Assembly (NCBI GenBank): GCA_036939755.1
Contig: JALLAZ010000092.1
Coordinates: 1-24,504, forward strand
Direction: 5' to 3'
Origin: Stephanodiscus triporus
Taxonomy: Eukaryota > Bacillariophyta > Thalassiosirophyceae > Thalassiosirales > Thalassiosiraceae
DNA: 24,504 nt
Positions 19,001 to 24,504 of this stretch are shown piece by piece. The notes under the pieces are model-generated. The model saw only the letters and a list, made by a program, of their open reading frames with translations, searched no databases and was not told where the DNA came from. The number at the start of each line of letters is the position of its first letter. Positions within the stretch are counted from its first letter, which is position 1. The translations under genes were made by a program, and so were the position numbers.

Positions 19001-21438
19001 AAAACGCGAGGCAGCACGCGCAGCTTCGAATATGTTGAGTTCGTGTGAGATTCACCCTCATATTATCCGGCGCGGTCTAGACAGTCTTATTCGGCTCAGT
19101 GCACATGCTTGTGAAGAGTGTCGCTACTTGACTGCTCTGTCATTTCGTAAATTGAGCACTACCGCCAGCTCTCACAACACGTTGGTCAATAATGGCTTGC
19201 AGAATATTATTTCCTTAGCCAAAGACCAAGATATCAGAATTAGAAAGCACGCCTCAACAGCACTGCGGGATCTATGTGCAAGTGGGAAGGAGAATATTCT
19301 ATTCTTCACGTTTGGAGTGCCCGCATCCATTGTAGAATTAGTGAAAGAGAATGATAGGGAGGTTCAATCTGTTGCTGTAGCTACGCTCCGGCACCTGGCA
19401 TCCAGCAATAGGATCACAGACAATTTTTCGCGGAGTGACATAATGCCATCTGTTCTTCGGTGCATCTCTTGGGCAAATGATGACCTTCGATGCCAAATCG
19501 CTGGTCTCTTTGCAAATCTGAGTGAACACATAGAATGCCAATCTACAATGGTGTCAAACGGGATCATTCATGCCATCGACTCTCTTCTGCCCATTGAAGA
19601 ACATGACGAGATCTGGCAGGTGAGCTCAATTTACTTTTGGGCATTTCTATCTATTGCCATTCGCTTCACATTTCACCGTGCATGATCATTCATTGTCAAG
19701 GATTGTTCACGCACACTTGCGAATCTATGCGCCAACGAGGCGAAGCAATACATTATTCACAACCAAGGCGGCCTTGAAACCCTTTCTATTCTCAGCAAAT
19801 CCAAGAGCAAAGTTTGTCAGCGATACGTTGCTATTGCGCTCAGATTCATGTCTTCCAGCCCTGAAGTCCAAAAGTCAATTTCGAAAGGAAGTCACGAGTT
19901 ATATTTCCCTTATTGTCAATTTTCCGCCAGCAATCTACGCGATTTTCAACGAGCTGCCGCTGCTGCATTTGCTTCCATGTCGCTCAATGAAACTGGGAGA
20001 TCATTGGTGTTGCAAAAAGGTGGCATCAAGCCGCTTCTACAGCTGTGCATTCATTTAGACTTGGCCATTCAACGGGATGCCGTATTCTCCGTCGCAAACT
20101 TTGCTTCCTCGCCGGAAATTCGTCAGTATGTCGTAAAAGAAGGAGGGGTAGAGACCATCAAAGCAACGGCGTCGACAAACAGCAATGTTGAAGTTCTTCG
20201 TGACGCAGCAAGAGCGATGTCTTCGTTCTCCATCGACACCGCAACTAAGGCAATTATGGTTTCGCAAGAGATACCTAAAGTTTTGTGTAAACTGGCGAAA
20301 AGCTCGGACAGCGCAACGCAACGCTTTGCATCCCTTGCTCTCTGTAGCCTATGCTGGGGGACGCGGGAACAGAAAGAACTGATAGTGAAACAAGGCGTAC
20401 TCCGTATTCTGCTCTTCCTACTCAGATTCCCCGATCTGGATGTTGAACGCTGCGCATCGCTTGCAATCGCAGCATTATCCCTCGGATCTGACAGGAATAA
20501 AGCGGAAGTTATAGATAACGGCTTCATTAGGCCTTTGCTTGAGACAATCACATATCCAGACGTGAGAATGCGCCAGTGTGCGCTGTTGGCTCTGAATGGC
20601 ATAGCACTGGGGGGGCTTCCGGAGACAAAGGAATGTGTATTCAAGGAGAATGGACTTCCCTCATTGCTTGAGCTTGTCAAAACAAATGACGACGAGTGTA
20701 TTCATGCTGGACTCTACATGTTGGGGACACTAGGAGAGAACAAGGAAATTTCTGACATCCTCGTCGAAATGAATTGTCTTCAAATGGTTGTTAATAAATC
20801 ATTGGGATCAATTGAAATCAAGAGCGGATCAACTATAGAAATCAAGAGGGCGGCAGGATACTTTCTCTCCCTTCTATCTGAATGCCCTGAGTATCACAAT
20901 GGCATAAGGCATGCTGGAGGCTTGGAAGCTGCTGTGGCTCTTGCATCACTCGTCGACGAGGAGTGTCAAGATTATGGCGCATTTACGCTGGCATTCCTGG
21001 CCAACAATGAATCTTTCCAGGTACCGCTAGTGAAGATGGGAGGAGTGCGACCATTGGTGGCGATGATGACAACAAACTCAGACTCTAAGCATTACGCCGC
21101 CCTTGCATTGCTCAAACTTGCAGATAACTTCGAGAACCATGTTACTATTGCAGGCAAGTGCAAACTTCAATCTGTGGATATTTTTGCAGTCTCTTTGACC
21201 CGCCCTGTTTAACTAATTGCACAACTACTCATTCCCCGCAATTCACTACTGCTCCACCACAGAAGAGGGCGGGATCGCGGCCTTGCTCAAGCTGGGAAAG
21301 AGTAAGGCTTCCGGCGAAAATATGCAATATAAGACGTCACTGACAATTGGTCGGATGGCAAAGCATTGTTTTGATGACATTGAGAAACAAAATAAATCTT
21401 ACGCTCAAGAAAGCAACCCAAAAAAAGTTTGGGACTAG
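10049..21438 (+). CDS. giant armadillo-repeat (Vac8-like) protein, four exons
   Basis: Proposed exons are 10049-12953, 13042-19619, 19701-21153 and 21263-21438, totalling 11,112 bases and 3,703 residues. The start ATG has an in-frame TAA 6 bases upstream (10043-10045). Nearly the whole protein is armadillo repeats of about 42 residues, marked by recurring A-x-A-[IL]-[AGS]-N-L-[AS] helices and by G-[GA]-[IL]-x-x-L segments; by length that is on the order of 85-90 repeats (inference). No kinase, F-box or other catalytic domain is visible, and the tail (about 3,670-3,703) is short and charged. Armadillo solenoids bind proteins, so a scaffold role is likely. Vac8-like is a resemblance in repeat type, not orthology. 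Each junction keeps a repeat intact: DDFF/DILMDF, EEHDEIWQ/DCSRTLANL and HVTIA/EEGGIAALL. Retention of any intron brings an immediate stop. The first 350 bases are more GC-rich than the rest. Confidence 0.88.
12954..13041 (+). other. intron 1 of the armadillo gene (88 nt, GT-AG, phase 1)
   Basis: Donor G/GTAAGG at 12954, acceptor TTCAAG ending at 13041 after a pyrimidine-rich stretch. It shifts the frame from that of exon 1 to that of exon 2 and rebuilds an armadillo repeat. Nearer AGs at 12980 and 12986 give the wrong frame; an AG at 13071 is in frame but would delete ten residues of the repeat. Confidence 0.8.
19620..19700 (+). other. intron 2 of the armadillo gene (81 nt, GT-AG, phase 0)
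   Basis: Donor CAG/GTGAGC at 19620, acceptor TGTCAAG ending at 19700. The length is divisible by three, but the intron contains an in-frame TGA at 19683-19685. Removal joins EEHDEIWQ to DCSRTLANLCANEA, a typical armadillo helix pair. Confidence 0.9.
21154..21262 (+). other. intron 3 of the armadillo gene (109 nt, GC-AG, phase 1)
   Basis: Donor CAG/GCAAGTG at 21154 with GC in place of GT, acceptor CCACCACAG ending at 21262. Only this pairing gives a continued armadillo repeat (HVTIA then EEGGIAALLKLG). The nearby GT at 21158 would run into an early stop in the wrong frame. AG/GCAAGT is the usual context of GC-AG introns spliced by the major spliceosome. Confidence 0.85.
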
Positions 21439-21852
21439 GAACTTTGGTTCGTCGCGTGCCAAACGAATAGACGTAATATGTAAAATAAGATCAGGCACAA
21501 CTCAGAAAATTGGCCTTGTGAGTGAAAAAATAGGTGGATGTGAAGCAGCACAACAGGGATGTTATGGGTGCCAGCGGGCAGTCACAAACATAGGGTAGAA
21601 ATTGCTTCTCCCCCTTCCCTCATGACTGTCTGTGGATGCCATTCCAAGAACACCATGACAAAGAGAGAGAGGAAGGATCCCCTGTCGCAAGACAACATCT
21701 CTACAGCATCAAAGCTCGCACACGCCAAAGAGATCGAGGACAGCCTTGTGGCGAAGAATAACACTACCAAGACCCGTGCCCAATGGGTGAAGTGATGACG
21801 GAGCACACTAGATGTTATAGCCCACAACCCACCCTTTTGTTCTACCTCAGAT
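21439..21852. other. 3' flank of the armadillo gene; no supported gene
   Basis: AT-rich sequence following the stop. A 78-codon open frame (21559-21795, +) contains a lysine-rich segment ending in KTRAQWVK, but it has no recognisable family and no support beyond being open. No clear AATAAA follows the armadillo stop; TAAAATAAG at about 21481 is the nearest similar element. Confidence 0.4.
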
Positions 21853-22233
21853 CTATCTAGGAAAGTTGGCAGTGCCTTTCCTCGGCTTGCTCAGATTGGC
21901 ACGTGCCTCTGCAGAGAGCTTCCTGCCTTTCCTCGCCTTGCTCATATTGGCATGTGCCTCTGCAGAACGCTTCTTGCCCTTCATCGCCTTTCTCATATTG
22001 GCACGGTGCTCTGCAGAGTGCTTCCTGCCCTTCTTTGCCTTGCTCATTTTGGCATGTGCCTCTGCGGAGAGCTTCATGCCCTTCCTCTTCTCATGACCTG
22101 CCTTCTTAGCTGCAACTTCGTGTTCATATTTCATGTTCAACTTACCGATTTCATCCTGATCAGTTGTTGCACAAGCCAATTTCGGCGAAAGAGTCCACTC
22201 CACATGATTCTCCGCAAAACAGCTGGAGAGCAT
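21853..22233 (-). CDS. NUMOD3-like tandem-repeat protein (probably a fragment)
   Basis: A 126-residue frame. Residues about 48-123 consist of four 17-residue repeats of the form G-[RKM]-K-x-S-A-E-x-x-A-x-[ML]-[SR]-K-[AP]-x-K. This resembles NUMOD3, a small DNA-binding module seen in tandem in homing endonucleases and in lysine-rich proteins of diatom and other genomes. No GIY-YIG or HNH nuclease motif is present in the window, so endonuclease activity is not supported. The N-terminal 45 residues (including CFAENHVEWTLSPKLACATT) look coding, but a stop lies four codons before the ATG in the same frame. The true start is therefore uncertain: either an intron or a frameshift separates it from minus-strand open frames at 22137-22662. 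Confidence 0.45.
   Translation of the reverse strand: MLSSCFAENHVEWTLSPKLACATTDQDEIGKLNMKYEHEVAAKKAGHEKRKGMKLSAEAHAKMSKAKKGRKHSAEHRANMRKAMKGKKRSAEAHANMSKARKGRKLSAEARANLSKPRKGTANFPR
21866..22088 (-). repeat. 51-bp tandem repeat, four units plus
   Basis: The anchor CTCTGC[AG]G occurs at 21907, 21958, 22009 and 22060, exactly 51 bases apart. Units are similar but not identical. Being a multiple of three, the period keeps the minus-strand frame open and gives the 17-residue protein repeat. Confidence 0.9.
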
Positions 22234-22662
22234 TGGATACCATCATTACCAACATCAACCACGTCTTTGCATTGCTTTTCAACCATGCTACTCTTGAAAC
22301 TGTCAAAGCACGTAATGTGAGTAGTTCTTGAGATCATGACAAACTTTCCGGTCGTTGGGGAATCGGTATTCACATTTATCCACGTCCGACGAAGTCCCGG
22401 CAAACGATAGAAGTGAACAGTTCACTCCTTCGGAAACAAATGCATTCAAAGCAATATTGTACAACAATGACTGCACTTTGCCTTCAATACTGGTCATACT
22501 TGGGCAATGTGCATATTTTCGGATCGGAGGTGGAGGGAGGGGACAAGCAGGTCTCGAATTCCTGTGCACCGTCTTATTCATGATTTCACAAAATTGTAGT
22601 CTGGCATTGATGGAATTGCGCCTCATTTCTCCGGGAACAATCAAACCCCCCACCACCCACAA
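22234..22662 (-). pseudogene. possible decayed upstream part of the NUMOD3-like gene
   Basis: Two overlapping minus-strand frames look protein-like. One (22303-22662) contains MTSIEGKVQSLLYNIALNAF and CEYRFPNDRKVCHDLKNYSH. The next frame (22137-22403) continues with TCFDSFKSSMVEKQCKDVVD. Joining them needs a frame change near 22315, and reaching the repeat frame needs another near 22235, with no convincing pair of splice sites. No family is recognised. A spliced gene with introns I cannot place is an alternative. Confidence 0.2.
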
Positions 22663-23000
22663 TGTTCACACCATTTGCCATTAATTGGTCCCCGTCTTCC
22701 TCGTATTGCCATCTCTGCCTCCGCCTTGTCCACCTCTGCCTCAACCACGGGCCACAGCAACCAAGCAGAACACCTATCCTTCTCTTGTGGATTACAAGCC
22801 CATTTTTATTCTTGTGTAAGCAACAAGCTTCTGGAAAGGTCCCTCCCCATTGTCCTCACTATGATGAAGCATCGTGCCCAGCCCAGGGTTCTAATCGGAG
22901 CCAATGTCACCCCAGGAATTTTGATTTGTTCCTTGGTTATTGAGACTTGTTCCCCCTTGTTGTGCCACCTCCTTTGTTTAATACTAACCCAATGGGAAAC
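22663..23000. other. unassigned degenerate sequence
   Basis: No intact gene. On the minus strand the stretch 22682-22647 reads NGKWCEHCGWWG, a Cys-x-x-Cys with aromatic neighbours somewhat like a zinc-knuckle start, and the DNA just before it is Gly/Arg-rich in another frame. Stops occur in all frames. It might be a remnant of a retroelement Gag, but no integrase, protease or reverse transcriptase sequence is found nearby. Confidence 0.2.
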
Positions 23001-24318
23001 CTATCCATCAGTTAGATAGGAAAGAATACGTGGAACAATGTTGGAATTGAGAATGTTGTCAATGTTGGTATTGGTATTGAGAATGTCATTGTTTTGGTAG
23101 ATGGCAAGCCCCAACAACATGAGAGCATCCTTCAAATTTTCATAGACAGAAAGCCTGGAGTCGATAGAATTGAAATGAGCACTCAAAGAATGAGACAAAG
23201 CATTTTATGGATAAGGACCTGCCATTCCATTGCTTGAACAAGACCAACATGCTCTGGAATATTGCATTGGACAAAAAAGCAATACGTGTTAGGAGACCTT
23301 TCATGAACACCATGATTCCACCAATCCCGCATCGACTCTCCAGAAACAAACACTTCAATTTCCTCGCAATATTCCACACTCGACAACTCTGAGCAAGCAC
23401 GGAATGCTGACTTGCCAATCTCCGTGACAGATGGGGGGATAATGATGGCTTGCAGTGACTCTCAGCCATAAAATACCCCCTCCCCAATCTCCTGTAGCCC
23501 CTCGGGAAACTCCACATTTGTCAACTGTGAGCATATGTAAAATGCCTCCTCCCCAATCACCTTGACATATGGGGGGATAATGATGTAATGCAGAGAGGTG
23601 CACCAATAGGATGTCTCTTTCTCAATCCTCTTGAGCCCCTCTGTAAGCTCCACATTCGTCAACTCTGAGCAACAAAAGAATGCTGACTTGCCAATCACCT
23701 TGACAAATGGGGGAATTACGATGGCATGCAGTGACATGCATTTGTAAAATGCCCCATCCCCAATCTCCTTGAGCACCCCGGGAAGCTCCACATTCGTCAA
23801 CACATTGCAACTATAGAATGCATACGCAGAAATCACCTTGACAAATGGGGTGATCATGATGGAATGAAGTGAGATGCATAGGCTAAATGCCTCCTTTCCA
23901 ATCTCCTTGAGCCCCTCAAGAAGCTCCACATTTGTCAACCGTGAGCAATATTGGAATGACAAATGGAGGGATCATGATGGCATGCAGTGACGTCATGCTA
24001 AATGCCCCCTCCCAAATCTCCTTGAGTCCCTCAGGAAGCTCCACATTTGTAAACTCCGAGCACTGATAGAATGCCTCCTTGTCAATAACTTTGACAAATG
24101 ATGGGGGGATCACGATGGTGTGCAGTGATATGCATAGCTTGAATGCCACTACCCAATCCTCTCAGGCCCCTCAAGAAGATCCACATTTGTCAACTCTGAG
24201 CCATGGAAACCATAATCTTAGAATGCCCTAACAGGAATTACCTTGACACATGGGGGAATCACGATGGCATGCAGTTACGTGCATGCGTAAAATGCCTCAT
24301 TCCCAATCTCCTTGAGAC
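23001..24318 (-). pseudogene. BspA-type leucine-rich repeat (LRR_5) protein, decayed
   Basis: The minus strand carries about seven copies of a 138-base unit (46 residues, two 23-residue LRRs) of the form C-x-x-L-T-N-V-E-L-x-E-G-L-K-E-I-G-x-x-A-F, then C-x-S-L-H-x-I-x-I-P-P-x-V-K-V-I. This is the BspA/LRR_5 pattern abundant in diatoms. Lesions, from the 5' end: a TAA where a serine codon is expected (near 24275), frame changes between 24130 and 24220, a unit 20 bases short near 23957, and a TGA at 23464-23462 where the conserved cysteine codon belongs. After this the frame continues past the repeats (EEIEVFVSGESMRDWWNHGV), stops at 23185-23183, and a tail in another frame (HFNSIDSRLSVYENLKDALM) ends at 23001. 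No start codon or signal peptide is found upstream. Sequencing error could explain one lesion but hardly all. Confidence 0.8.
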
Positions 24319-24504
24319 TGGTTTTCATCCTAGCTGGACCAATATTCTACGTACTGTTGCATTTTTTTTTTTAGTGTTGAAACGTACTGTACCTTAAGTA
24401 CTAAGTTTTCTATCATACAAGAAAAATGTACACTAGTGTCAAAAAAAGAGGTATTTTTTCCCCTAAAAACGAAGGCCAAGTCTCACTTCACCCCCCAACT
24501 TTTA
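24319..24504. other. AT-rich flank with GTAC-type inverted repeats
   Basis: Contains a T tract of about ten bases (24363-24372) and two copies of ACGTACTGT (24349-24357, 24382-24390). An inverted repeat, GTACT (24384-24388) with AGTAC (24397-24401), overlaps CTTAAGTACTAAG. No coding sequence is supported. Confidence 0.4.

Noticed and set aside
21158..21262. GT donor at 21158 instead of the GC donor at 21154
   Set aside because: The junction would continue in the wrong frame and stop after about a dozen codons, losing the armadillo repeat that the GC donor restores.
21866..24318. Regularly spaced repeats considered as CRISPR or satellite DNA
   Set aside because: The 51-bp and 138-bp periods are in-frame protein repeats (NUMOD3-like and LRR) without unique spacers between identical repeats.

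Overview
The window looks like nuclear DNA of a photosynthetic stramenopile, most likely a centric diatom. This rests on three things: spliceosomal introns (GT-AG and one GC-AG), a DUF6824-type domain that I know mainly from diatoms, and BspA-type leucine-rich repeat and NUMOD3-like repeat debris of the kind common in diatom genomes. No rRNA, tRNA, CRISPR array or prokaryotic operon is visible. The assignment is from family knowledge, not from a search.

Layout. Positions 1-409 hold a doubtful 3' end of an upstream gene, and 410-1210 is intergenic. A DUF6824 protein gene (1211-2791, +) converges tail to tail with a long coiled-coil, golgin-like gene (2853-8231, -); the stops are 61 bases apart. 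The coiled-coil gene is divergent from a membrane-anchored sulfotransferase-like gene (8495-9823, +) across a 263-base intergenic segment carrying two GTAC-centred palindromes. The N-terminal acidic regions of these two otherwise unrelated genes contain a matching module arranged as an inverted repeat, read in the same coding frame in both. From about 7.15 to 10.45 kb the DNA is GC-rich and full of GAC/CTC/CCG simple repeats.

The centre of the window is one giant gene (10049-21438, +). Four exons joined by three short introns (88, 81 and 109 nt) give 11,112 coding bases and a 3,703-residue protein made almost entirely of armadillo (Vac8-like) repeats. The third intron has a GC donor. Without splicing the gene appears as several separate proteins.

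Positions 21.4-24.5 kb are decayed or accessory DNA: a 51-bp tandem repeat encoding 17-residue NUMOD3-like units on the minus strand, fragments of uncertain origin, and a BspA-type LRR pseudogene (minus strand) with nonsense codons and frameshifts. The intact genes do not form an obvious pathway. The coiled-coil protein and the sulfotransferase-like protein could both act at the Golgi, but that is inference from domain type and shared promoter only.
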